Assembly: GCF_002994745.2 (NCBI RefSeq)
Contig: NC_037092.1
Location: 81,071,824-81,135,823 of the forward strand
From: Rosa chinensis
Taxonomy: Eukaryota > Streptophyta > Magnoliopsida > Rosales > Rosaceae
Direction: 5' to 3'
DNA: 64,000 nucleotides
A program made the translations under genes and the position numbers. The notes beneath the pieces are model-generated. The model was not told the origin of the DNA, searched no databases, and saw nothing but the letters and a program-made list of their open reading frames with translations. Shown here piece after piece: positions 1-12,792 of this stretch (positions are counted from its first letter, which is position 1; each line of letters starts with the position of its first letter).

Positions 1-1200
1 TCCTTTCGTAGAGATGATGATTCTTATTTTGAATAAGAAAATGAAAATTGCATTCAGTTCATGCAATAAAATTGCGCATGTTGGTTCTATCAAATATTTA
101 TAAGTAAATTTGATTAAGCTATATATTTGCCGGCAATTTACACCTTAATACCACAAATCTGAGGACGGGCCAACTCCGTCAATGTCGATTCGTTTCAGTC
201 GTATGTTTGGCGTCCCAAACTATCAATTCTTACTGGCATGAACAAGCTCATCATGTTCTTCCTTTCGGTCTCTTTCATTTTCCTTTCTGTTTCTTTTCTT
301 AGGGTTGATACAACTTTATCTTAATTATATTTAGGAATGTAAATGATTGTAAAAATGGTTTAAGTCAATCTATCTAGAATTGATAGTTTGTACTTAGAGT
401 TATAAGTACTAATCCCTACCTTAATAATGAAGTGATAATCCCTACTAATAATCAAAGTACTGATTCCTTTAAAGTCAATATGAATAAGAGAAGATAGAAG
501 ATGCATATATTATTTTGCATTCATTTCTTCGGACAAATAATGATTTTGTCTGATTGTAAGCAATCAATTACTAGATATTCCATCATTCCATGTCATGGAA
601 ACAAAAAATCACTAGATATTCCTTAGTAAACAAATGAGAATACATGGGTGCATGTAAATGGACTATAAGATTTTGTGTGTGTATATGCAGATCATTTCCC
701 TAGCAGAATTTCAATTCCATTTAGGGTTGCGATAGTTAATAATTTGCATCCACTTATCTATTTACGGATTTAGACTTAACTATTTATGGATTTAGAGATA
801 AACAATAAAAACAATCGTTCTTACTTCAATTTCTTCAAAAGAAAGAGTTTAAGGTGTTTTTCCAATCCCTAACTCAAAGATAACCGATCCAGAAGCGACG
901 TATGCTGGGCTGCAAGCCGCCACAGGTAAGATTCCAATCCTACAGATTCCATTAATCTGCAAAAGCTAGATAATTAATTAGTAATTTGATAGTCTATGTT
1001 TCTCCAGAGAGAAATAATATAATCTTCATGATGAAATGCAGTGACTTTTTGTCTTAAGCCCGTAAAGAAACTTAAACCCATCACTGTGGAGTGCCTCCAG
1101 AATAATATCACAAATATTGGTTCTTTCTCAACCGAAAGAGACCTTTCTTTAGAAAATAACAGTGACAAAGACAATTGGGTCACTGCGACCTATCCAGCAC
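1..1200. other. AT-rich intergenic DNA, no gene seen
   Basis: No reading frame here resembles a known protein and I see no RNA gene or clear element ends. The short ORF on the minus strand near 974-1183 has no recognisable content. Confidence 0.5.
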
Positions 1201-2156
1201 GGCTTTAAATCTTCTGTCCCCAATCCTCTGTCTCCTCCCCTGTACCCTAATCAATCTTTGACACGTGTTCTGCCACCTAAGACATCTAACAGCAATCTAA
1301 CTTCGTTAACTTTTTTTTTTTTTTTCTGATCTTGCAATAAAAACTAATGTTTAAAAAAAAAAAAAAAAAACAATTATGAAAAACAGACTGCGTCCTCGTC
1401 TTCTCCCTCCTCCCCATCTCATCTCTTTACCTGCACACAGCACCAACAACTTGAAGAACACACCATTTCTGACCTTTAAAGCAATTATGCATAAGCAGCA
1501 TAACATCTGCCCAGGGATGAAAGTCATGGCAGATCTATTGAAGCTGATATTTCAATTTCTAGATTTCTTTGCCTCTCATACTCATGTTAATCATGGCTGG
1601 GTTCTCTGAACATTGCTACTAAGACTGCATAAATTTCTTTCGACTTTGTCAACATGAACCCAGATTCCAACAAGAACCCAGATTTATACAACTCCATTAC
1701 CAAGATCAAATCAAAGCGACCAAACGTTATAAAAGTAGATCGACCCACTTCTAGGACAATCGCAAGGAAGAGAACCCGGATGAAGATTCGATCCATTTCG
1801 ATGCCAAAATTGAATTTGAACCATAATCAAAATCTCCAACATAGGAAGCAAAACCAGATTACCCATTCAAAAAGAGATCAGAAATGTGACGCTAACCGAA
1901 TTAAATCGAACGCAAAACAAAAATCTGCCTGACTTTCTTTTGTAGTGAGCATTGCTGTGTGAATTCAACTTGGAGGGAGACGTCTTTGCATTCTGCGTTT
2001 TTTTCCTTCCTGTGTAATTAGGTTTTTATTTTGTTTTATTTTGAGTTAACAGAGTTAGATTAGTGTTAGGTGAGTTGGCGTGAAATGACACGTGTCAACG
2101 TGTTAATGGAGGGACAGGAAAGGACACAGGAATTTGGAGACAGAGGATTTGAAGCC
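1201..2156. mobile_element. Inverted-repeat element (MITE or small MULE)
   Basis: The left end (from GGCTTTAAATC at 1201, running to about 1310) is matched in inverted orientation by 2040-2156. Both arms share, in order, a CTCTGTCTCC block, a TGACACGTGT block and a block ending in GTTAAC. The internal 650 bp hold two open frames (1376-1609 and 1654-1932) with no recognisable domain. Flanks ATCCAGCAC and ATCCGGATG match only partly, so the target duplication is not convincing and the superfamily is uncertain. Confidence 0.6.
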
Positions 2157-2643
2157 ATCCGGATGCACCAACTTACTTGCATGTCAAAGTTTGAAGGGTG
2201 GTTGTTAATCAAATCATCAGAGCAACATATGGCAATAGGGCAACCCATGAAGGAGTTAATTATTCGATCTGATTTATTGGAAATGAATGAATTAGATACG
2301 ACTCAAAAGGAGTGAAGCCGTGAAGGATTGGGTTTCTGTCAGCAAACACTAGCTCAGAGGCTGCTGCATGCTTATGCGCGAAATTGGCACATGGATGTAT
2401 TGAGTAGAGTGACTTGGTCAGTCTCACCAAACCAGTTTGTTACGGAATGGACCAACCAAAAACACAACAACCATTCTTTCTCCTCCATTCTCAGTTTCTT
2501 ACAATTACATGGAAGATCAGGAAAGAAAGCTTAAAACTTTTTAAGTATTCAGGTGTTTGTCATTCACTTATTTTGTTAAATATTTTAGATTATTTATTAG
2601 TAATATATTCAATGGTCTAAAATATTTAAAATTTTAGCAACCT
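2157..2643. other. Spacer, nothing recognised
   Basis: Short ORFs at 2328-2620 overlap in two frames and look like chance. No repeat ends seen. Confidence 0.4.
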
Positions 2644-2703
2644 TTTTAGTCTTTTTTTTTTTTTGAGAGAAAGGAGGTCAGCCTTTATTAAAAAATAGGA
2701 AAC

Positions 2704-3414
2704 TTAAACAGTACACATTTCAGCTACTGAGGCAGCTTGTAAAAAGAAGGGAGCTGAAAAATAAAAAGTCTCAGAATGAAATGAACTACAATGTGCTGCC
2801 ATAAGATGAGCCACCCTATTTGCAGTACGTTTGGTATGAACCACTCTGATATTGGAATGAGCCTCCAATATCACACCCAAATCGTCATAAATGCGTCCCA
2901 AAATGGACGTGTGAGTACTGCCCTTGCTGATCAATTGCCTCTCAACCAACTGTGAGTCAGTCTCCACTATAGATGGTAAGAAAAGATTTGCCACTGCAAA
3001 ATTCATTGCCTGCCTATAGGCCACAGCCTCAGCATGCTCTGGTGAAAGCATGCCATACAATGGTTTGCCCCCACCAGCAAGCATCGTTTCCTGCCAGTTT
3101 CTGATAACAAAACCTCCACTTCCTTTCTTAGTTGCATGATGATAAGATCCATCCACATTTATCTTAAACCAACCAATTGGAGGAGCAGTCCAGCAAACTA
3201 CTCTCCCTCCACTAGGTCCAATCCCAGGCTTCAAGTTATGAAATCTAAAGTCTTGCAGCCTAGAAGCTGCTTTGATCAATACATCACAAACTGGACTATT
3301 TTTATTCTCCCAGACTCTACAGTTCCTTTCCTTCCAAATACTCCAAAGCAAATATATCAACCCACCCAAGCTTTCCAGAGAAAGGTCTCTAACACAAGCA
3401 CTTAACCATTCCAA
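2704..3414 (-). pseudogene. LINE RNase H domain (RVT_3 type)
   Basis: A C-terminal RNase H of the type carried by plant LINEs and their domesticated relatives. The frame reads IYLLWSIWKERNCRVWENK, then WFKINVDGS (first catalytic Asp), SPEHAEAVAYRQAM (Glu) and VETDSQLV (second Asp), ending TANRVAHLMAAH. About 236 codons stay open, so this is the best preserved part of the LINE. It ends 40 bp before the poly(A) tract at 2651-2664. It is separated from zf-RVT by a stop and a frame change. Confidence 0.85.
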
Positions 3415-3450
3415 AATATTATAATTAGCAAAATGGGGATTGTAACAAAC

Positions 3451-4010
3451 CTAGTTCACGACACCATTAGTTTGAAGCAGCTGCTTAGTGTATGAATAGT
3501 CTCGGCATATATGCAAAGTAGACTCTAAGGCCGTATTGCAGAGAGGACGGACTAGTGATTCCAGATTAACCCTCTTGGAAGCCAACTGCTCCATAGAAGG
3601 TAGAATATTATGGCACACACGCCATATATGTACTTTGGCAGAATTTGGAATATTCACTTTCCATAACTTCTTCCAAAAGTTCACCCCCACATGCAATTCA
3701 AAAGGCCTCCTAGAAGGAGAAGTAGAAAAAGAAAATCGGTAAGCAGTTTTCACTGTGAACTTCCCACTTTTCTCAAGCCGCCACACCACTCGATCATCAA
3801 CCACTCTAGTTGACAAAGGAATGGATAAAATTGCCTCCGCTTCATCCAAAGGAAAATCCGCCTGGATTAAATTAGCATTCCATACCCAGTTTGGCTCATC
3901 CGATCACTAACCAAACTAATATCACTAGTCGCACTATTACCTGCCCTAGGTTTGTAATCTGGCACACGTGGAATCCATGAATCAGTCCAAATATTCACTG
4001 CCACACCATT
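3451..4010 (-). pseudogene. LINE zf-RVT domain (broken)
   Basis: Zinc-binding region that follows RT in plant LINE ORF2. The frame 3451-3849 reads WRLEKSGKFTVKTAYRF, then FWKKLWKVNIPNSAKVHIW, which is the conserved W-K-x-P-x-K-x-x-x-F/W signature of the family. The Cys cluster that should follow is degraded. The preceding part (3867-4181) is in another frame and contains the conserved WRSIFSTRDLL stretch. Confidence 0.8.
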
Positions 4011-4012
4011 AC

Positions 4013-5112
4013 CTACCTGCCAATAGGTACCTTGCCGTAACAAGTCTCTTGTAGAAAATATGCTTCTCCAAGAGTAGGAAGGAGAAGCGTGAGGCTCCAC
4101 CGTCCAATAAGAGTCGTCCGGAAAGTACTTAGCTTTAAAATCCGGGCAACCAAGGACAAAGGATTGTTTAGCACACGCCAAGCTTGCCTGGCTAACATTG
4201 CTGCATTGAATTCAGATAAGCTTCTAAACCCTAAACCACCTTCTTCTTTAGGGTTGCATAAAGCCTTCCAAGTCTTCCAATGGATTTTTCTTTTATCAAG
4301 CGTGCTCCCCCACCAAAATCTGGCACACATCTGCTCCAAATCTTCACAAAAGTTCTTTGTTAGTTGGAACACACTCATGGCATAAGTTGGTAAAGCCTGA
4401 GCTACCACCTTGATCAATATGTCACATCCTGCACCACTCAACAACTTCCCTTGCCAATTTGCAACCTTCTTTGCTAAATTCTCCTTGGTATACTGGAACG
4501 TAGTCGTCTTTTTCCTACCAACATAAGTAGGTAGTCCTAAGTACTTTTCATGTGATTCAACAATCTTTACACCCAACAAATCCGAAATCTCCTCCTGCAT
4601 ATAATCGGAAACATTTTTGCTAAAAACCACTAAGCTTTTATCAAAATTAACCAACTGTCCAGAAGCTCTCCCATATGTTTCTATGACATCTTGTATCTGG
4701 TAACATGACTCCAATGAGGCAGAAGCATAAAGCATGCTATCATCTGTGAATAACAAGTGACTTACTGAACGTGCTTCACTACAAATTTCAATCCCAGAAA
4801 GCAAACCTGCATTTTGTTTCTGTTGAAGTAAAGCAGAGAAGCCTTCTACACCAATGAGAAATAAATAAGGAGATAAAGGGTCTCCCTGTCTCAACCCTCT
4901 TCTAGGAATCACTAAACCACGAGGCTTACCTCGCACCAAAAATGAATACCTTACAAAACAGACACATTGCGTCACCATGTCAATCCACACATCTGCAAAC
5001 CAAATCTCTCCATTACCCTTCTAAGGAAGACCCATTCCATTCTATAGTAAGCTTTACTCAAATCCAGTTTCAAAGCCATAAAACCTTCACAACCATCCCT
5101 TTTATTGTGAAC
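4013..5112 (-). pseudogene. LINE reverse transcriptase domain (broken)
   Basis: RT domain of a plant L1 ORF2, which copies LINE RNA at a nicked target. The upstream part, in a different frame at about 5000-5112, contains the motif A region LDLSKAY with its catalytic Asp. The main open stretch (4013-4990) shows GLRQGDPLSPYLF (motif B) and FTDDS in the place of the usual FADD (motif C). The sequence continues through the DGR-type thumb region with NWQGKLLSGAG and WWGS. A frameshift near 4990 separates motif A from motif B, and the frame changes again near 4020-4180. Not functional. Confidence 0.88.
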
Positions 5113-5339
5113 AAAATGAGCCAATCACTATTAGTTAAATAATATTTATTACTAATTAATTTTATCATTAGCCAATTAATATTTGATTATCAATTAACAA
5201 TTATACTATTGACAATTACGTTTTTTACTTATTAAAAACAAAAAAATTCTAATCTAGGTTCACATAATTAGAATTAATTAAATAGTCTTTATTACTAATT
5301 AATTATAGCATTAGTATTTTTCTTAACCAAATATAATTC

Positions 5340-6316
5340 TTTTTACATGCATTTTACGACAACCACAATAATTAATGTAAAAATAGATAATCTTTGTTTT
5401 AGATGTAGTAGCTACTTCATGTACAACTATTTATTACCATTCTTTGAACTAATTTACAAATGTTACCGCAATGTGTTATCATATAAGTATACCATTATAT
5501 TTTGACTAAAAGCACGTATGTTCTCATTGGTGTAATGAAGTTCTCCCTTGCGTAATTTAAGTAATATATTATGTAATTTCCATCGACGAAGTTGTAATTA
5601 CTTTCGGTTGATGCAATTTACCACAAACTACAACAATTGATGTAAAAACAATAATTTTTGTTCTAATTGTAGTAATTACTCCACCTACAACCTATTTACT
5701 AGTTTATAGATAATTTAACAAGTGTGACAACAAATTTGTTGTCAGAGTGGTAAATCTTTATGTTTTAATCATTAATGAAATGATTACTTCAATGAGTATG
5801 CATTTTACCACAATCCACGGCAATTGATGTAAAAATGGTCATTTTTGTTCTATTTGTAGTAATTACTCCACCTAAACTAATGTACTAGTTTGTGGACAAT
5901 TTAGCAAGTGTGACAACAAATTTGTTGTCATAGTGGTAAATTTTTATGTTTTTATCATTAATGAAATGATTACTACAATTATTACACATTTTACCACAAC
6001 CCACAATAATTGATGTAAAAGTGGTAACTTTTGTTCTATTTGTAGTAACTACTTCAAAAACTATATCATTGACAAGATTATCAACCATTTTACAATTCTG
6101 ACAACATTTGTGTTGTGAATATGGTAAAATTAATATTAGAGCAAAAGATATGTAAGTACTCAGTAGTGTAAGGAGGTTCTCCATTTGATAATCAATGTCA
6201 TCCATTTGATAAAAGTTGTCATACTATGATACTTACATCTTTGACCACTCAGTTACAATAACCACAATAAGTGTGGTCATGAGTCGTAATTTTAGTTCTA
6301 CTAGGTGTAATTTATT
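5340..6316. repeat. Diverged tandem repeat array, split by copia 1
   Basis: An AT-rich unit recurs at about 5351, 5632, 5811, 5995 and 6252. Each has a CCACAA...AATTGATGTAAAAA core followed by TTTTTGTTCTA and GTAGTAATTACT. Spacing is about 180-280 bp. The host sequence continues beyond the copia element at 12793-12880. No protein-coding content. The gap 5127-5340 is plain AT-rich DNA with TTTATTACTAATTAATT repeated twice. Confidence 0.6.
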
Positions 6317-6321
6317 ATTTT

Positions 6322-6558
6322 TGTTCAAGTAAATCCAGAATATGTGTCTGGCCCAAACTCTAGGTTACTTGGTCTAGTTGTAATAGAGTTTTGAATTAGA
6401 GATATTCTCAGAGATATTCATAAATATCTAATTAATTGTACGATTATCATTCCTCATACAACTCTGATTCTATGTCTTGTAATCCTCTATATAAATAGGC
6501 CTCTATTATCAATGAAAGTACGACTCAATTCTCTCCTAATTTCAGTTTTCCTTAAACA
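6322..6558 (+). repeat. Copia 1 5' LTR
   Basis: 237 bp, TG...CA ends. It carries a TATA-like stretch (CTATATAAATAGG, about 6487-6500). It is followed after two bases by TTATCAGCACG (6561-6571), which occupies the primer-binding-site position and is also found just after the 5' LTR of copia 2. Confidence 0.95.
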
Positions 6559-7539
6559 CGTTATCAGCACGACGTCCTAACCCTGAAACAAATAGCCAAA
6601 ACCCTAAATCCGACTACAAAACCTTGAAAACCTTTCGGCCCCCATCGCAGACCTTGAAGACCTCCACCTAAGAAGTCCAGAACCGACAGCAAAACAACCA
6701 GAACCTGCCGGAAACCTACCGAACCGGCCACCGGAATCTCCAGACCATCCACAACAAATATTCCACCGGTTCACCACCTTTCAGACCTCCAATTGCTACC
6801 AAATTTGTCCACAGGTAGCATCTCAATCCCAAAATCTGAGAACCGGAAATATTTTCTCCGGAACCTGCCACCGGACTGCTGCTGCATCTTGAACCGGCAG
6901 AAGAAGAAAAGGAAAAAAAGGGGAAGTCAATGACCAAAGGTCAACGACCCAGAAGGAGTCAAAGCCCACTGCCACAGGCCCACTGACATTAGATCCGCCA
7001 TGTCAACATCTCTGCCACGTCATCAATAGCGCCACGTCATCAACAGCACCACGTCGACTTCCACATCAGCACCATCGCCACGTCAGCACCAACACCACAT
7101 CAGCACCTGTCAACACTGGTCAACTTTCCGGCCAAATTTTCCGGCGACCTATTTCGAGGTAATTTTTACTCAAAATTCCCGTTTTTGAATTTTTATTCAT
7201 TTTCTCTTCTATTTCTTGGGGACTTGCAAACTCCCTTCTTCTACCCTTCTTTCTTCATCATCGGGGAGACTTAATTCAGCCGAACTGTGGGGGTTCGTGC
7301 TCACTCCAAGCTTAGAGCTTGTTGAGATCTCCAAACTTAGAGTTTGTAGAAAATTTATGATCGACCACTTACGTCATTGTTATAATCTAATCCAATACCT
7401 CTTGGAATTGAATTTCTTGGAAGCGATTACGCTTAGAAATTTCTAATTTCTTGGGAGCGATTATGCTCATAAATTTTGTATGTTTTTGTGGTAGTTTTTT
7501 CCACTCCAAAACGAACCCTTTTTCTTGTTCTCTTTTAGG

Positions 7540-8577
7540 ATGAGTAACCTGAACAAATTGGACTTTACTCCATTGGGAACAACTGGCTCTGGATATCACA
7601 AGTGGCTTCATGATATTTGCCAGCATCTCAAGGCTGATGGAATCTTGGATAGGATTCTCGAGCCAGCATGTGCTAACTGTTGAGCAAACTTAAGCTTTGG
7701 AAGCAAATAGAGCAGCCTTAGAGGCAAATAAGGCGAAAGTCATTATCCTAATGACTAGTCAGTCGTCATATAGATGATTCGCTCAAGTACGAGTGTATGA
7801 ATGAAGAAGACCCCAGAAGGATATGGGTCTCACTCAAAGAAAGATTTGGCAATGTCCGTGACTCCCTGCTTGCTAGAAGTGAGATGGCATAGTCTCCGCT
7901 TCTATGATTTTAAGTCAGTTCTTGACTACAACTCGGAAGCATTTCGCATTAAATCCTTAATGGAATTCTGTGGTAAAGAGATCACACATGCGATGTTGAT
8001 TGAGAAGACTCTCTCTACCTTCCCCGTCTCTGCATTGATGGTTGCTAAGAACTATCAAATCGATATTATTGCAAGATGGATCATAAGGTTTCATGAGCTC
8101 ATTGGAGCTATGAATGTTGCTGAAAAGCATAATAACATTCTTGTGAAGAACTATAACTCGAGATCCGTGGGAACATAGCATATTCCGGAATCCAATTATA
8201 GTCACGCCCCAAAGAGGGGCGCTAAAAGCGAAACCCTAATCTTAGGGATACATTTGGATGTTCTGGTCCATATAATCGCTCTACTAGGGAAGGTAACCGC
8301 CAAAATAGGCGAACACGGAACCGAATATGTCAACGTGGAAAGAGAGAGGGATGTTGGTGGTGCCACCAACACTAAGATCCATCTAAATGACGCTTTCAAA
8401 GTGCCTCAATCAATGGAGTCTGAGCAAAGAGATGTATGTTCTTGATGTGGAGTATCCGGTCATTGGGCATACATTTGTAGAGCTCGTGAAGAAATTTTCA
8501 CGGCCTACACAACATATTGTGAAGCAAGAGAAGCTCACTATGTAGAACAAGAAGATCAAGAAGATGATCTAGAGTGA
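7540..8577 (+). pseudogene. Copia 1 gag (broken)
   Basis: Gag-like frame starting ATGAGTAACCTGAAC at 7540 and reading MSNLNKLDFTPLGTTGSGY then HKWLHDICQHLKADGI, the N-terminal signature of plant copia gag. It breaks at about 7680. The conserved middle is visible in 7801-8178 (SLMEFCGKEITHAMLIEKTL). A zinc-knuckle relic near 8440-8490 reads C-S-stop-CGVSGHWAYIC, so the CCHC motif itself contains a stop. Dead. Confidence 0.85.
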
Positions 8578-9299
8578 AGGGTTGAAGATTACAAATCTGG
8601 CTGGGATCAATAGATTGCCAATTCTATTTAAGTCTCTATTTTTCCAAGAAAAGTAATAGGCAATTGCCATATACTTTATAGTAAATGCCATTGGTTTAGT
8701 TTTTCTTCACATAGGCTCATCCAAAATGAGTTTGATATCTAGGAAGGTTTTGAGATAAGTGGTACTTAGCGAGCTTTGCTCCACCCACATCTCCCTACTC
8801 ACCTGGTCATATTTACTTTGGAGTTACTGAAAGAAGTCAAACGACTACCTTTGTTTTTCATTAGCTAGCATTTGGATTAGATTCTCCTAATGGTTAAGAG
8901 ACAATGATGTACTCCGTTGGCTTATGAATAAAATTTCGAGTTCTTTTCATTATGACTCCATTTTGATTCTGAGCATATTACTTTGTGACTACGATGGCTG
9001 GGTCATCAATATTAATTAAAGGACATGGAATAGCCCAAGTTCCCCCTGCCAAATGGCAACTTGATTACTGTCACAAAAACTCTCTACGCTCCTAAGGCAA
9101 ATCGCACATATGAATAGTCAATGGATTTCATGCGAAAACTCATGTAAAGAACATAAATGAGTTCCTTTACTATACGTCTAATGATTGCGAACAAAAGCAC
9201 ATCTGAGAGAAGTTTATGTATCTCTCTAATGGACCATATGTCACTATTCGAGCAATTAAATCCAATAAAGTAATGAGAGAAGATCTCTTGGATTTAGAC

Positions 9300-12200
9300 A
9301 CATATTAGCTTTGTCACGACAGGATAGGTCATCCTGGTCATGATGTGATGATCCGTCTACTAAAGACTTCACATTGACATCCTTTCTTTCGAGTGAAACG
9401 AAACATGAATCAAAAGTTGATTCCTGGACTAAGTGTTACCGCCGCCGCTGCCATCCACCACTAGCATAGGGCTGGCATAGTCCTTATCTATGACGCCATG
9501 GATAGCGTACATCATTATGATGACGCCCCATGTGATGTTGCAATCACCAACTTTGCTTCAAATAGTGTTTCAGACGCTTAGGCCCCACCAAAATCCTCAT
9601 TGGTTGATTCTAAGGCCTTTCGCTCGTTTTACAAAGCCCGTTCCTTAGGAAAATTAGGACTGAGACCTAACATGTAAAGGATATGAAAATACTCATTCTG
9701 TTCTTACATAGAATCCATGGAGATTCTATGGATTTATTCAACCAACTTGCGGACGTTTAAATATCTCATGATGTTGGTTGACACGCAAACACACTGGTCA
9801 CGTGTTGTGCCATTGTCCACTTGTAATTTTGCTTATGCTACACTCCTAGCACATATCATATGACAATGGGCTCACTCCCCGAATCATCCTATTTAGTCCC
9901 TTGGATTTGACTATGCTAGAGAGTTTACATCGAAGACTTTCGATTGTTATTGCAATGGGACTGATGTTGGACATCATATTCCCATGTACATACCCAAATG
10001 GTCTCGCGGAAATGACTACGATGGTAGTCAGGACATTTGTAATGCGCACCAACCTCCTTATATCCGCTTGGGGTGATGCAATATTGCATGCAGCTATGCA
10101 TAACCGCCACTCAATCTACCTCTACGTTACAGCTAGTGACTGAGTACAAGTATCGTACTTACGCATATTTGAGTGTGCCATTTATATGTCAATTGCGCCG
10201 CCACAGCACTCTATGATGGGTCCTTACAAACGAATTGATAGCTACGTTGGATTTGAGATTCCAACAATCGTCCGCCACTTAATGCACTTGGTAGGCGATC
10301 TCCTTACGGCTAGATTTGCGGATGTCACTTTGATGAGACAGTCTTCCCATCGTTAGGGGAGATAAGAACACGGAAGTTCAACAGGAACGACATGAATTAT
10401 CGTGGCCTGTCCCAACTATGTCTCATCTCGATCCCCGTTAAAGTGACGAAATCACACAAATATGATGCAAACATGCCTGCAAGGATTGACGTCCCTACGA
10501 GAGGACGTAGCGCCACTCTACACGGAGGTAGGCATGGTGTCAACGCCAAAGAGAGTGTCACTCAGGCGTTATAGGCCATGGCCCCAGCTAAGATGGGTGG
10601 GAGGCCCGTGGGTTCGAAAGATACTTTGACACATTTCAATCATTTGATCATGAAGACTCAAAATCCGTCTCATGAGAATCTTCCAGATTATGGTTATCGT
10701 TGGGGGACGTCTCAATGTCAGAACCTATTCCTGAGAATATAAAGCTCGATGAAACTTACACTAGTGTACATGAGATGTATGATAGAAACTCTATCATAAT
10801 TGATGATGTAGTTGCACATAAGTTTGTTAAGTCCGATGATATCAAACTATGCTCCGTTGATGAATGAATGCCAACGTAGAGAAATTTGGCCTAAATGGAA
10901 AGATGCGATTCTCTAACGAAGAGGAAGGTTTTTGAGCTAGTGATGCCAACACCTCCTTATATAAAACTGATTGACTAATGGGTGTTCGTTAGAAAGCTTG
11001 ATGAGAAAATATATGGCAATCTCGCCTTATGGCTCAAAGCTTCTCACGAAAATGTCTTGGAATCGACTACGATGAGACATTTTCTCTCGTAATGGATGTC
11101 ATTGCACTCCACTATCCTGTCAGTTTGGTAGTTTCTGAATAACTGAACATGCAGCTTATAAATATGGTCACGACGTATCTCTATGGGGATCTAAATAAGG
11201 AATGTACATGAAGATTCATGGTGAACTTCATTTACTCAAGTTAAGTGGCTTTAGACCACGGAGCGGGTTTACAATAAGGTTGAAACGCTCACTAAAGTGA
11301 TGACTTGATTGGGAAGGGATATGCCTGTGCATTTCCATAACAAGTTTCGGATTCTATCACAGTTCATGTTCTTCATTGGAAACCTATAAAGAGTTCAGGG
11401 AAACCGCTGAACACTTGAAATCTGAGTTTGAGATGAAGTATTTTGGGAGAACACGATTATGCCTCGGTTTGGAACTTGAGCACCGTGTTGATACTTGATA
11501 GATGCTTAGGCATTTTGACAAGGTTAAACCTTCAAGCACCCCTATGATCGTCCGTAATCTTGATCTTGAAAATGATCCTCTTTGTCAGAAGGATGATGAT
11601 GAAGATGTGCTAGAGGCAAAAGTGTCACACTTAAGTACAATAGGCGCATTATTTTACTTACCCCAATGCACAAGACCAGACATCTCATATGTTGTGAACT
11701 TGTTAGCTAGGTATAGCTGTGCGCCAATTCGACACTATTGGATTGTTGTAAAAGATATCTTTCGGTACTTGAGATGTACGATTGATATGTGCTTATTTTA
11801 TCCCTATAGAGAGACTATGGATTCAGATCCATCACACACCAGGAACGCCGCCAACACTAGCCTGCGTCTTCTATCCTCATCCCAAAACAACATGTGTTTT
11901 GGAAGGTTTTGCTGATGTTAGGTATCTCTCTGACCCACATAAAAGTCTTCCCAAACTGGTTAAGTGTTCACCATGGGTAAAGACCGTGATATCTTGGAGG
12001 TCTACAGAACATACCCTAGTTGCTATATCTTCAAACAATGCAGAGATTATTACTCTTCACGAAGTGGTTCGTGAATGTATATGGATTGGATTCATAATTA
12101 CACATGTTCGAACAATTGTGGTTTAAAGTCTACCACAGATGAGCCTACGAGCATTTAGGATAATGCTGCTTGTTTTGAATAAATGAAGCAAGGCTACATC

Positions 12201-12370
12201 AAAAGCGACAACACCAAGCATAATCAGCAACAACAGACTCTCCTTAAGATCAAAGTGAACTAGGTTCGATCTGAGGACAGTGTAGCAGATTTGCTCACTA
12301 AGTCATTGCCTAAATTTCACTTTCTAGAAACATGTTGGTAGCATCGTTTGCGGAATTTATCCGAACTCCT
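9300..12370 (+). pseudogene. Copia 1 pol: integrase, RT and RNase H relics
   Basis: Pieces in changing frames with many stops. Pre-integrase HDRIGHPGHDVMIRLLKT is near 9315. Integrase relics run from about 9700 to 10360 and end near FDETVFPSLGG. RT relics start near 10880 (REIWPKWKDAI) and include a YDETF stretch near 11065. The C-terminal part is clearest in 11502-11780 (DISYVVNLLARYS). RNase H relics are at 11900-12120 (ISSNNAEIITLHEVVRECIW). The paired copia 2 region at 57-60 kb is collinear and better preserved. Confidence 0.85.
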
Positions 12371-12550
12371 ATGACTGTAGTCATCAGGGGAGATGCAGAC
12401 ATCAGTTGGAGATGTCTACATATAAAGTCTCGAAACGTGAAGGGTGTGTTGTTCTCTTTTTCCCCTTCAACCGAGGTTATTTTTGTTACTCGGCAAAGTT
12501 TTTAATGAGGCAACGAGAGGAGCACCACATTTGGGCGACACAAGGGGAAG

Positions 12551-12787
12551 TGTTCAAGTAAATCCAGAATATGTGTCTGGCCCAAACTCTAGATTACTTG
12601 ACTAAGTTGTAATAGGGTTTTGAATTAGAGATATTCTCGAAGATATTCATAGATATCCGATTAATTGTACGATTATCTTTCCTTGTATAACTTTGATTCT
12701 ATGTGTTGTAATCCTCTATATAAAGAGGCTCATATTATCAATGAAAGTACGATTCAATTCTCTTTCAATTTCAATTTTCCTTAAACA
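12551..12787 (+). repeat. Copia 1 3' LTR
   Basis: 237 bp, the same length and ends as the 5' LTR. It is preceded by a purine-rich tract, AAGGGGAAG (12542-12550), in the polypurine-tract position. Followed by the ATTTT target duplication. Confidence 0.95.
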
Positions 12788-12792
12788 ATTTT

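Larger units (their letters stand above)
2644..5126 (-). mobile_element. 5'-truncated L1-type LINE (antisense)
   Basis: A plant non-LTR retrotransposon remnant on the minus strand. Its poly(A) tail is the T-run at 2651-2664. Reading leftwards from 5126 the order is reverse transcriptase, the zf-RVT zinc-binding domain, then RNase H, which is the normal ORF2 order. The N-terminal endonuclease and ORF1 are absent, so the copy is 5'-truncated within the RT domain, as is common for LINE insertions. Several frame changes show it is dead. I did not find a target duplication. Confidence 0.9.
6317..12792 (+). mobile_element. Old Ty1/copia LTR retrotransposon (copia 1)
   Basis: A complete but decayed element bounded by the 5-bp target duplication ATTTT (6317-6321 and 12788-12792). 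Two 237-bp LTRs start TGTTCAAG and end TTAAACA. Between them lie a primer-binding-like site, a long leader, gag with a CCHC relic, pre-integrase/integrase, reverse transcriptase and RNase H, in copia order. Stops and frameshifts break all parts. By hand the two LTRs differ at about 26 of 237 positions, so this insertion is old compared with the copia element at 53.4-60.6 kb. Confidence 0.95.
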
